Assembly: GCA_963691705.1 (NCBI GenBank)
Contig: OY829541.1
Span: 49,558,377-49,622,376 of the forward strand
DNA from: Viola odorata
Lineage: Eukaryota > Streptophyta > Magnoliopsida > Malpighiales > Violaceae
Direction of reading: 5' to 3'
Length of the DNA: 64,000 nucleotides
Position 1 is the first letter of the stretch. Each line of letters begins with the position of its first letter. Below the pieces are notes generated by a model that worked only from the letters and a program-made list of their open reading frames with translations, ran no database searches and was not told the DNA's origin. The translations under genes were made by a program, and so were the position numbers. Positions 35,059 to 46,537 of this stretch are shown piece after piece.

Positions 35059-37619
35059 CACCCTAATTTTTGTCTCTAGGTTTAGGGAACCTAATCGTCA
35101 TGGCATAAAAATAAAAAAAATAAAAACTAAAGGCACAAAAAAGTGGGTCTAAACCCAAGAACAAAGGTTCGAGGTCGTATTATGGACTCGGGAAGGTGTT
35201 AGACACCCGAGTCACATCCGAAAACGGTTACCGGTTGATAAGAGAGGTGTTTAAAAGATGTTTGATAAAAATACGTTTTAAAAGGGGGTCCTTAGAAGAA
35301 TCGTCACTTTAGTCTTTTCCATGATCGGGACCATTCAGGAATAATTAATCGTTGGACGGGGTTACCGTTTTAAAAATCTTTTCAGACGGGGTTACCGTTT
35401 TCAAGACTGGTCGATTATTCCTGACCGTATTGTAATGGGACTGGATTTTCCGTAAGACTGAATGAGCGCCCTCTTTTTCATCATCGGACCATGCATGATT
35501 AAATTAATTACTAAGTGATTCTATCATGGATTGCTAACAGAGTACAAATTTAAATGAGAGATATTTTAAAATGATAAACCGATGTGGGATCGAAGCCACC
35601 AAACACATGCAGTCAATATAAGCGGAACTTAAAATAAATGAGCGTGGCATTTAAAGCGAGTCATTAAACAAGTTGTTCATGTGGATTGATTTTAATTCTA
35701 GCAATTCTATATATCATGCATACGATTAATATTTACAGAAAGCTTTGAATAAATAAAAGGGAAAGAAAGGCGTACTTTCGAGCGAAGCTTGAATTTTAAA
35801 CCTACAAAATGAGAGTGTTAGTGATAGCTTGAAAAATAAATAAGCAGTTTATGAATGCGAGAATTTAAATAAATAGTTGATATATATCGAAAAATTAAAT
35901 AATGATTTTGACGAGTACGAAGATAAAAATGGCGATTTGACGCATACGAAAATTAAAATGGTGATTTGATAAATGCAGGAAATTTTAAATGATGATTTGA
36001 TGCATAAGAAAATTTAAATGGCGATTTGACGCATGCGAGAAATTTAAATGATGACAGTTGATAAGTGCGAGAAATTTAAATGATGATTTGATGCATACAA
36101 AAATTTAAATGATGATTTGATGAGTGCGAGAAATTTAAATGATGACAGTTGATAAGTGCGAGAAATTTAAATGATGATTTGATGCATACGAATATTTAAA
36201 TGATGATTTGATGCATGCGAAAAATTTAAATGATGACAGTTGATAAGTGTGAGAAATTTAAATGATGATTTGATGCATACAAAAATATAAATGATGATTT
36301 GACGAGTGCGAGAAATTTAAATGATGATTTGATGCATACGAAAATTTAAATGATGATTTGACGAGTGCGAGAAATTTAAATGATGACAGTTGATGCATAC
36401 GAAAATTTAAATGATGATTTGATGCACACAAATTTAAATGATGATAATTGCGAAAAATTAAAGATTTGTTGATTTGCAGAAAAATTTTAAGCAGTTGATG
36501 ATTTGCAGAAGACATTGAATAAATAAAAAGGGATATGAATATTTCATATGATTTAAAACATGGCATAATTGTAAAAAAGAGCATACGAGCAATTAATTTA
36601 AATACGGCATACGAGGCATGTTATTACGAAAATAAAGTGACTCGAACAAACGACGAAAAATTATTTGGGTCGGGCCCGCATGCTGAAATTAATTAAAATG
36701 GGCCAGGAATAAATCCTAGGCCCATGACTTAAATTAGAAGAGGGGAACAGATGGGCTTGGCTTAAGCCCATCTGCGTTTGAAAAAGGAAGGGACGGGCTT
36801 GGCCCGTCACCTTGCTTCTTCTTCTTCCTTAGAACAGCATGGCTGCTACTCTTCTTCTTCTTCCTTGCGTCGGCTCTACTGCCGGTGACAAGGGAGAAGC
36901 TCCGACCACCAAAACCAGGAAAAAAACATCACGATGCAACAGAGATGAAACCGCGACCAAAACCCAGCAAAAACCAGTTCATTTCATCCACAAACGAAGC
37001 GTAATTTGACACTTGAATATATATACGCATTAAAACCAAAAATTAGCAATTAATTACACAAGGCAGCAGGCGTTTAAATTGAAGCAAGATAAACGTTTAT
37101 AACATGAGAAAGAAGTGTTTAACACAGGTTTTAGCCATTTATTGATTGATTAAGAGGGAAAATGAAAATTAAAAGAGAGAAGCTAGAGAGAGAAAGCTTG
37201 ATAAACTCACTTTGGTTGCTTCCTTTTGCTTGGATTGATGTTGGTGATGAGAGGGTGTGTCAACCCCCGTGAGTTTTAAGGGTGGAAGGGCAGAGTATTT
37301 ATAGGAGGAGAATGTGTGGGGAGCAAGCCGTGGTGACGCGGCTCGTTTGATTTGTGTGGCTGGAAATGGATGGAAGCAACGGGAAGGGGTGACTGGGCAT
37401 GGTGACGATGCTTCCTTCTCGAAGCAATGACGTACCTGGTTCTAGAAGCCATGACGAGGCTTCGAATTTTGGGAGAGGAAAATACTTGCGTTTGAGAAGA
37501 AAAGAGATGGATGGTTGGTTTAAATCCGTGACCGTTGGATGGTTGACTAAGGGATTAGTCAACCAATCCAACGGTTGATTAAAAAGAAAGAAGAAAAAAA
37601 ATGCTTTAGTAATTAATAT
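35059..37619 (-). repeat. LTR copy B, main part, diverged
   Basis: Follows copy A in order (GTCGCCACCC.., GGTTCGAGGTCGTAT, ..GTGATTCTATCATGG, ..GTGGGATCGAAGCCACC, ..GGGTCGGGC, ..CTTCTTCTTCCT) but with many differences, and with a private minisatellite at 35880-36460. It stops abruptly at 37619, where copy C begins. Confidence 0.7.
35880..36470 (+). repeat. VNTR, ~29-30-bp units, about 20 copies
   Basis: Alternating units built on AAATTTAAATGATGATTTGA, followed by TGCATACGA, CGAGTGCGAG or (after GATGACAGTTGA) TAAGTGCGAG. Absent from copies A and C. Confidence 0.8.
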
Positions 37620-40090
37620 GGGTGACGTTACATCTAGCATTTTTTCATTGGGACTTTGTTATTTCCATTCGGAACTGATGGACGGGGTTACCATTTTTCT
37701 ATTTTCTGGACGAGGTTATCATTCTTCTCTTTGCTAGAGCGGACATTCCCCCCTTATCATTGAGTCATGCATGATTAATTATTTACTATGTGATTCTATC
37801 ATGGCAAAACTAACATCGTACATTTTCATGAATGCACGTATATTCTGTGTGGGATCGAAGCCACCATACATAGCATTTAACAAAAAAATAATTAATTCTA
37901 TGGCATGAAAGACAAGTGATGTAAACATGGTATACATGTGAGTTGATTTTAATTTTAGCAATTCTGTATGTCATGCATACAAATGGGTGGTTCTAACGCA
38001 TTCTAAGTGGTCATGCATTCGATTTGGTTTTGTTTTAACATTTCTAATAAAACATTCAAGGAAACGTTTAAGATAAACGTACCTTTTTTATGAGCCCCGA
38101 TCGATCCATCTCTTCAAAACCTTGGTTAACAACAAGTAATAAATACGTAGGTATAAACAAACATACACGATTTTTAACTACTTAACTAATTATAACAAAC
38201 GAACAGTTGATAATAATAACTACTTATCTGATTATTACAAATTGGAGGTCGGAATAACTAATCTAAATAATTATTACAACAAGTGAAATAAGTAATTAAT
38301 TATTACAACAAGTGAAATAAGCAATTACAATAAGTTTGGCAATTGCATATTTATCACATACACGCAATTTAAAATAATTAATTAATTATCACATACAAAT
38401 GTATGGAAATAATGCATACAATTTTAATGGGTCGGGCTAGGCCCATACTTGGATTTCTGGTTTTGGATAATATGCATACAAATAACATTTACGAAAAACA
38501 TTGAATAAAAATAAAGAGAGGTAAACGTACTTTCGAGTGAAGATTTAAAGTTTAACCTACAAAGCGAGAGTGTTAGTGATAGCTCAAAAATAATAAATAA
38601 CAAAAGCGTATGCACACATTTATTTAGCAAGCAAGCAATTGAATAAACATGGCAAACAAGTAAACAATTTATTTCATATGAGCATACGAGTATTTCATTT
38701 TAAAACATGCCATAAAGCAAATAAAACATCATGTGAGCACACAAATAATTTCACGATAATTGACATGGCATAAAATAAGCAAATCATCATGTGAACAATT
38801 TACGATAATTAAGCAAGAAAATAAACAAATCATCATACGAAGCATGTGAGCATTTCATACGAAAATTAACTCCTAGCACAAATAAACAAGTTTTAAGCAT
38901 ACGAAAATTATACGAGAAATTAACATGAAAGTTTACGAAAAAATCAATTATACGCATACGACACATTTATACGAATATTAAGTGGGCCGGGCTTGGGCCC
39001 ATTTTGGATTTTTGGACATGAAAAAATAATTCCAAGCCCAAACCATTTAATTAAAACAAATGGGCTTGGCCATCACCTTTCATCTTTTTTAAATTCCCGC
39101 CTAGTACCCTTTCTTCTTCCTCTCTTCACGTCGTCGGCGCCATGGCCGGCGACCATGGTGATTAAAACTTGATCAAATGACCCGAAAACGCACCCAATAA
39201 ATCACTTAACATGGCAGCAACCCAATCCCATGAAAATAGCAAGTTTTTTGGACAAGAACAGTGGCATTTTTTACATGAAATAATAAGCTAATTAATATGC
39301 ATATATTGTTATTAATTACTCAAGACACCATACAATTAAATTGAAGCAAGGGAAATGAAATTGGCATAAAAACTAAGCATGTGAGGCAAGTTTTAACAAT
39401 TTATTCATGCTTTAAGGATGAAAACGAGAATCGGCGGAGGAGGTGGAAGGATAAGAATGGCTGGAGTGGAGGCCAAGTCTGGGCTTGTGTGGCTAAGGAT
39501 TGCCGATGGGAGGTTTGGTGATGATGGATTGTAGTCAGCAAGGCTAGCTAGGAGGAAAGGTGAGGTGATTTTAGATAAAGGACAATTAATGCATGAATTT
39601 GGATACGAACGGTATATTTTCTGTACGAGCAAAATTGCTCAAAAATGGAAATAAACCCAAACTGAGAAGAACACGACGTGTAGGAAAATAAGACGAGAAA
39701 ACTAGTATACAGTGAAGAAACACGAAACTCGATTTAACGTGTTTATTTTCTCTTTTGGAAATGTCAAAAGTTCGGACGTAAAATAAATGCCCTTACGGCA
39801 AAAATTGAACGAAACCAAACGAGATGGCGTGAAAGAGAAAAATAGTAGGTAATTATCAACTAAAGAAATAACGCACTCGATCTATGGTCCGAGGAAACTT
39901 ACTCGGAACCGATAGAAGTTCGAGTGAAAAGACAGTCAAGAGTACAAAAAAATTAAAAAGACACGAAATGGCACGAAATATTAAACAAATAGCCTATGAT
40001 AAAAAAATGACTGAAATTTGACGTAAACGATCTTTTAATGTGATAAGCAATAAAAATTTGTGATGAAAAATCCAAAATCGGGTAGCAACA
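37620..40090 (-). repeat. LTR copy C (2.47 kb)
   Basis: Matches 24892-27556 of copy A nearly base for base, apart from small indels (one of ~80-100 bp near 39424). It lacks the last ~310 bp of the LTR, being joined to copy B instead, and ends GTAGCAACA at the outer edge. Confidence 0.8.
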
Positions 40091-40095
40091 CGGTG

Positions 40096-40469
40096 GGATG
40101 ACAGACATGAGGCGAGAGAGTAGAGGAGGAGGAAGCGAAGGTGGAAGTTGCGAGACAAAAGGTGGTCGAACGGAGAAGAGGAGGACTTGGTAGCGGTGGC
40201 GGGGGGTGGGGGGTTTGTTGAGGTGAGAGAAAAGAGTGATGGAGAGGAAGGAGGAGGGAGAGAAAAACAGGAATTGAGGGGCTTGGTTCCCAAACGGAAG
40301 TCTCGATCACCACTCCCATTTTGAATCTCGATCGTAGATGGAGACGATGAAGAAATTACACTTTTTCACTTTTTTTTTCATCTTCAACGAAAGAGGGGGG
40401 AAATTTTGTAAAAAAAATTAAAATATTCAAATTTAACGGAGTTTGTCTCCGTCACCGTTTTTTTTAACA
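40096..40469. other. Short host segment between two insertions
   Basis: GA-rich (40110-40270). It would join to the sequence before 24574 if the composite element were removed. No supportable ORF. Confidence 0.45.
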
Positions 40470-40477
40470 GTTGGGAC

Positions 40478-43400
40478 TAGGGCTGCCCAAAATTTCCGAT
40501 ACCCGAATTTCTGATTTTTTCAACCCGAATTTTTTCAATTAAATTCGGGTTCGGGTATCTTATACCCAAAATTTAATTCGGGTCGGAACGGGATGGATTT
40601 TGAAAATTTTGGGTACCCGAAATACACGAATTTTTCAAGCCTAAAAACGACACCGTTTTAGGCTAAGCCCAAATAGCCTAACTCATTCTCCTCCTCTTTC
40701 GATTTCAACTCATTCTCTCTTACCAAAGGTCCCGAACACACGCCGCCGTCCACCATCCCCAACACAACCAGCGTCGCCCGTTCACAACCATTCTCCTCCC
40801 GATCTCTCCTCACCATCACGAACACACCATCTTCAAAACCACCACCGTCCACACCAGCGCCGCCGACCCTTCAACAGATTCAATTCAACACCGTCGACCC
40901 ACCAACACACCATCTTCTTCACCACCATCGTCAGTCGTCACCACCATCTTCTCTTACAGGTAGGGCTGCTCAATTTTTGTTTAATTTTTAATTTAATTTA
41001 GGATTTCAATTAGATGATAAATTAGTGAATGTAATATTGTAATTGAGAAAATAGCATAACTATGCCATTATCCATCAGATGATAATAATAGTAGTACTGT
41101 TATTTGTGGAATAATATTTTCTTTATGAACAAAACAGAGACACCAATTGCAATTGCTTCCCTTATTTCGTGTTTTAATATTATTATGATTTATCACTAAA
41201 TTTACAGTTGCAAAGTATTCGTAGGGTTGAGATTCGAGTTTCTGGTTTACTTGGTATATATGTAGCACAATTGGCTCCTCTTTAGCTTGACTTTGCAATG
41301 TCAACATGGGATAACTTCGGGTTGGGTTGCTTGCATTGGCTTCTTTTTTCAATTAATCATTTCAGGAGAAGAGCTTTTTTTATTGCACAGCATATATGTA
41401 ATTTGTGTTCAATTTGGCCACATACACATGCAAATGGATTTAAATCAATAAATTTGGTTGTTGGTTGAATGTATATGGTGTAGCCATATGGCTGTCTTGT
41501 TACTGTCAATTTTCTTTTTAAGAAAAAGATTAAACTAAAATTAACTTGATTTTCTGTTAATTAGGAGGAAGATGTCTGATAACGTAGTTGATGCGGATGT
41601 GGTAATGCAAGATGATGGTTTCAAGATCAATTGTGTGGAAGCAATTTAAAAGGAGCCAAAATGAGGATGGAGAATGGAAAGGTACTTGTATATACTGTCA
41701 AACTGAAATTGCATGTGATTCTAGGGTAAATGGTACAAATGGCATGAAAAATCACATGAAAAGGTGTAAAGAGGTACCTCATTCTAATGACCCTAGGCAA
41801 ACTGAAATGAGCACTTATGTAAATCCCGATGGTAGTAAGACTGTAGGACCTTGTAAGTTTGATCAAGAAGCTTGTAAGAGGGCTTTGGCACTAATGATAA
41901 TAGAGGATGAACTTCCCTTTAGGTTTGTAGAGGGTGTGGGGTTTAAGAAGTTCATGGCTACTGTGCAGAATAGGATTGTAGTGTCTTCTAGGAACACAAT
42001 TACTAGGTTTTGCTATAAGATGTATGTTGATAAGAAGGTGAGATTGAAAGCATTTTTGATGTCTAATTGTGATAGGGTTTCTATTACCACTGACACTTGG
42101 ACATCCATTCAAAGGATTAACTACATGGTTGTAACTGCTCACTTTATTGATAATGACTGGAATTTACATAAAAAAGTGTTGAATTTTTGTCCAATCACTA
42201 GTCATAAAGGTGATGTTATAGGAAAGACTCTTGAGAAATGTTTGATTGATTGGGGAATTAATAAGGTATTTACAATCATAGTAGATAGTGCTAGCTCAAA
42301 TGATTTAGTTGTTTCCTGGATTAAGAAGAAGATGAATCAGTGGGGTACAAATATTTGTGAGGGGGAGTTTGTTCATGTTAGGTGCATTGCACACATTGTG
42401 AATTTGATGGTATTGCATGGGCTTACCACTGTGGGAACCTCAATCATTAGGATCAGAGAGGCAGTAAGGTACATTAAACAATCTCCATCTAGACTGTCTA
42501 AGTTTAAGGAGTGTGCAGAAAGAGACCATGTTGAGTCTAAAGCATTGTTGTGCTTAGATGTGTCTACTAGGTGGAACTCCACCTATTTGATGTTAGAGGC
42601 TGCGTTGAAGTTTGAGAAGACCTTTGAGGCATATGAGGATCTGGATCCCTTCTACAGGATTAAGCTTGTGATGAGGGAAGAAAAAAGAAAGAATAAAAGA
42701 AAGGGAAAATCAAATGAAGAGGATTTGGCAGATATTCTGACGATTGATGATGAGGACTCTCTAGAGGATGATGGTGTTCAATATGTGAATGCAACCACTG
42801 ATGGTGATGGTAGTGGAGGTGGTGTACCAAAAGAAGATGATTGGGTGAATGCAAGAAGATTGTGTAAGACCTTGAAGTAATTTTATGATTTAACTTATTT
42901 TGTGTTAGGGTCTAAGTATGTTACTGCAAATGCTTACTTTGATCACATATCTAATGTGGCTACCATGTTGAGAGCTTGGGAGAATAGTAGTGACGTAGAA
43001 CTTACGAAATTGGTAGGAAAAATGCATGAGAAGTTTGATAAGTATTGGGGTAATGTGGGTAAGTTTAATTCTCTTCTTTATATTGCTGTTGTGTTTGATC
43101 CAAGAAAGAAGATGGATTATGTGGCTTTTGCTTTGTCAGATGTGCATGGGGAGTTTGTTGGGAAAGAGTTGGGAGAAAAAGTGAGGAGGGATACAGAAAG
43201 AATATATGTAGCGTATTGGGAGTTGTATGGTAAGAGAAAATAGCATAATGTTGTAAGTGATACTGCTGTGGAGAAGGGAGGGTGTAGTGGAAGAGAAAGT
43301 GTTTGTGAGGGGTATGAGTTGATCAATGCTAGAGAAGAAAGGTTTAGAAGGTTCAAGGAAGCTAATGGTGGAGGCTCCCTCCAAATGAAGTTAGAACTAG

Positions 43401-44527
43401 ACTCTTACTTGCAAGAGAATGTTATTGAAGGAGGCAAATCATTTTCCATCTTGGACTGGTGGAAAAAGCATGCTCCAAGGTTCCCTATTCTTTCTAGGAT
43501 GGCAAAGGATGTACTAGTTGTCCAAGTTTCCACAGTGGCATCTGAATCTGCATTCAGTACTGGAGGAAGAGTTCTTGACCCTTTTAGGAGCTCCTTGACT
43601 CCAATGGTTGTGCAAGACTTAATATGCTCACAAGATTGGTTCAGGTCATCAAGAGAATCCATGAAACTTGAAGAGGACCTTGATGAGCTTGAACAATGGG
43701 AAGATGGTACTTTTTTTTATTGCAATTGAGTTCTGAAAATTTATTTCTATGTTTAATTACTAATATTTTCTATCTCTTGGAATACTTTGATTGGTAGACT
43801 TCTCTCAAATGCTAGTGGAGACAACTATTACAGAAGTTTAGTTGCTTGAAGTCACTTGCTAGTTGTGGAGGTGTGTGCAAACTCATTCAATTTTTTGAAA
43901 TTTCACTTGCTAATTTCACTTGCTAATAGTTGATTCAGTACTTGTTTTGGAATTAGTTGCTTGGAGTCACTTGCTAAAGTGAAGAGGGAGATCACTTGTT
44001 TTGCTTGGACAAAAAATTGCAGTGGAAAAGGGAGTTAGTTGTATGGATAATTAGTATGGCAGTGAAGAGGGAGATCACTTGTTAAACTTGTCGTTGTTAT
44101 TAAATTGTTGTTGTAGCCTTGGATTATCTGTATGCAGTAAATTGGATTTGGATAATTTGTTGGATTGTTTGTATGGCAGTGGATTGGATTAACTTAATTT
44201 GTATGTTTAAAATTGCTGGTTTGTTTGTATGGCAATGGATTGTTTGTATGGCAATAGATTGAATTGGTAGTGGATTGAATTGGCAGTGGATTGAATTCAT
44301 AATTTCAGAATTCATACAGGTAGAGCTACAATGTATGGCAGTCGATTGAATTGTCAATTCATAATTTCCGAAAATTCGAAAAATTCGGGTATTCCTAAAT
44401 TTCCGAAATTATAAATTTGGAAATTCGGGTTCGGAAAGTATTTTAAAATTTCGAGTTCGGGATAGAAAATCCAAATTTCGGAATACCCGAATTTTACAAA
44501 TTCGGAATAACCGAATGGGCAGCCCTA
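40478..44527 (+). mobile_element. hAT transposon, 4.05 kb, full length but disabled
   Basis: Terminal inverted repeat TAGGGCTGCCCA (12 bases, perfect) flanked by the 8-base duplication GTTGGGAC (40470-40477 and 44528-44535). Subterminal zones are rich in CCGAAtTT/AAATTCGGG motifs (40495-40640 and 44360-44515). The middle encodes a BED-finger transposase with two stops. A probable 5' leader with intron precedes it (GC-rich leader at 40730-40960, then CAG/GTAGG at about 40970, acceptor near 41564). Confidence 0.95.
41612..43729 (+). pseudogene. hAT transposase (BED finger, RNase-H fold, dimerisation domain) with two nonsense codons
   Basis: One frame of 705 codons is broken only by TAA at 42878-42880 (after CKTLK, where Glu fits) and TAG at 43241-43243 (after GKRK, where Gln fits). 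Residues 9-52 are a BED zinc finger (CIYC.., HMKRC). TTDTWTS (D161) and IVDSASSND (D225) carry the expected catalytic Asp residues. CIAHIVNLMVLHGL and DVSTRWNSTYLML are typical of plant Ac/RICESLEEPER-type hAT enzymes. The end (DWWKKHAPRFPILSRMAKD, ..VASESAFSTGGRV) is the hAT dimerisation domain with its conserved A-S-E-x-x-F-S. A second possible start (MSDNVVDADVV, 41572) lies in another frame. The protein would cut and join DNA as a dimer or octamer. As it stands it yields a 422-residue fragment without the dimerisation domain. Confidence 0.93.
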
Positions 44528-44535
44528 GTTGGGAC

Positions 44536-46290
44536 TATATTGAACTAACGGATAAAAAATTTGGGACCAATAAAAAAAAAGTGAAACTAACTAAAATAAA
44601 ATGACAAATATTTAATACCCAAGTTTCATTAACGAGAAACAAAATGACTCCTCATAGTGGATAAAACTAATGAAGTCAATCGAATAAATAATATTCAAAA
44701 GTAAAGCTTCTTAGCCATAACAATGACTACCCAATACAATTTTGATTATTTTTAACAATAAAAAGAATACAAAAGATAAGAATCCTTTTTTTTTTTCTTT
44801 CAATAATAACACAAACGCTGTATCTTTATCTTCATTGCTAGTTGGACTCTAACGGCTTGTTTAATTACCTGTAATGAATCACAAAAAATGAAAATGAAAG
44901 TAGAAATAAAAATGAGTAGGAATGGGAATGATGGAGTATGTCCATGAATGTGTTTCGTAACTATTAGAAAATTATAGAGTTTATATAGTATGTTTTAATA
45001 CTGTAATCTGTAAAGACCAAAATAGAAAGTTTTATAAAATTTAAGATAGTTCATATAGTTTTTCGGGAAAAAAAATTGTTTTACGATATTTGTAAAAAGA
45101 ATTACATCGTCCCATATAGTTTTAAACTTTGCACTACTGATTTTGTGGTGTTTTAAAAGTTACAACTTTAATTATTTTAATCTAATAGTTAACAAAATGC
45201 TAACAATATAAGAATCCGAGGGAATAAAACAAAGGAATGCTTTCCCGTACAGTTTGGGTATGATGCTTACTAAAAAAAATAAAACAAAGGAATGCTACTG
45301 TTTTAATATGCTAACAAATATGTTAGTATTTTAATTTTATTAAAACAATTGAATCTTTTAATAAAATTTAAAAATATATTAAAATAAGAAACAATTCAGA
45401 TACAAATAAAAGAAGTGATTTTTAAAAAAATCTTTGAGTCCTACCATATTTATTAATTTTTTCCCAAATTTTTACAATTTTTTAACTTTTTCGTTTGAAT
45501 TTTTAACTATAATGTATTAGAAATAAGGTCGGTCAAAAGAAAAAGGACGTGTGTATACAGTGGCGGTGCGGTGCCTCCAATTTGTTGAGAGGGGGTAAAT
45601 AAAATTTTTTTTTTAATGCAACAAATACAATGGATTAAAGTGAAATGAATAAAAAATAAATGAGAATTCAAAAAATTTAGAAATAAATTTGAAGAATTAA
45701 AGTAAAAATAATAGAATTTTGAGAACTATTATAGGAGAATTTGAAGTTTTAGGAAGTAAATATGAAGGATTAAAGTACAAATAATAGAATTTTAAGGACT
45801 ATTATGCAAGAATTTCAAAATTTAAGAATCAAATATGGCAAATTAAAGCAAAAATAATAGAATTCTACTATAATTTAAAATTTTGGGGCAATATGAATGA
45901 CTAATGTAAAAAGCATAAGACTTTAGGGACTATTATAGGAGAACTAAACATTTAGGGGAAACTTAAAGCCTCTGTCCCTATATATATATATATATATATA
46001 TGTAAAAATGGATGTTTTAACCATTAAATTGAATCAAATTGCATAAAATTTTGATGATTTAATAATTCTGAAAAATATTGTATCTACCAACATTTTTATA
46101 ATAGACAATCCCATATAAATATAGGAAATACATACTTTTAGAAAGACACACTCTTGTCTTTATTAATTTAATTTGCTTATAATTAAGAAAAAGATGCTCT
46201 GTTGTTTTTTATTGAATCGTTTAGTATCTCTATAATGCCTCCAAAAAAATTGTTTTATGGAATGACATTTTGAAACTTTACTGGAATATA
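44536..46290. other. AT-rich intergenic stretch
   Basis: No supportable gene. Three diverged copies of a motif near GGACTATTATAGGAGAA..TTTAGGAA occur at 45720-45960, and a (TA)n run lies at 45980-46000. Confidence 0.45.
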
Positions 46291-46302
46291 AATTGTGTAC
46301 AA

Positions 46303-46492
46303 AAGCCCAAAGTGCCAGCTGTCTGTAAGCAGGCCCAAATGTCAATTTTGTCGATCATATCTAAGCCCAATTAAAACGCCCATTATTCAGAGAGCGCAAG
46401 TAAGCTTGTAAACCCTACTGCTCCGCCTTACTAGTTGTCCACTTCGTTTCTCTCTTCCCCACTGCCAAACCCTACTTTAAACCCTAAAACCC
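46303..46492 (+). promoter_or_regulatory. Ribosome-biogenesis-type promoter: TGGGC sites and telo-box
   Basis: AAGCCCAAA (46303), AGGCCCAAA (46331) and AAGCCCAAT (46362) are site-II-like TGGGCY elements read on the minus strand. AAACCCTAAAACCC (46479-46492) is a telo-box, with AAACCCTAC at 46467 nearby. In plants this pair is typical of genes for ribosomal proteins and ribosome assembly, which fits the gene that starts at 46538. Confidence 0.65.
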
Positions 46493-46537
46493 AGAGCCAA
46501 ATTCCTGCTGCTACCGCAACCACAAGCATCCTTCTCT

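Larger units (their letters stand above)
24579..40090 (-). mobile_element. Composite LTR retroelement insertion, 15.5 kb, bounded by CGGTG
   Basis: The outer ends TGTCGCACC (24579) and GTAGCAACA (40090) are flanked by identical 5-base duplications, CGGTG (24574-24578 and 40091-40095). On the minus strand the order is 5' LTR (40090 down to 28042, enlarged by a second diverged LTR segment and by an Athila-like insertion), a 485-bp internal segment (28041-27557), then a polypurine tract and a 3' LTR (27556-24579). There is no coding region of its own. The 3'-UTR-style tandem repeat and ~3-kb LTR resemble elements of the Tat/Ogre lineage; this is inference from layout, not from protein. Confidence 0.75.

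Noticed and set aside
35880..36470. Possible scaffold-attachment or origin-like AT repeat
   Set aside because: It is confined to one LTR copy and consists of degenerate tandem units, so a VNTR explains it.
42660..42854. His-rich minus-strand frame
   Set aside because: Antisense of the acidic linker of the hAT transposase (GAT/GAG read backward).
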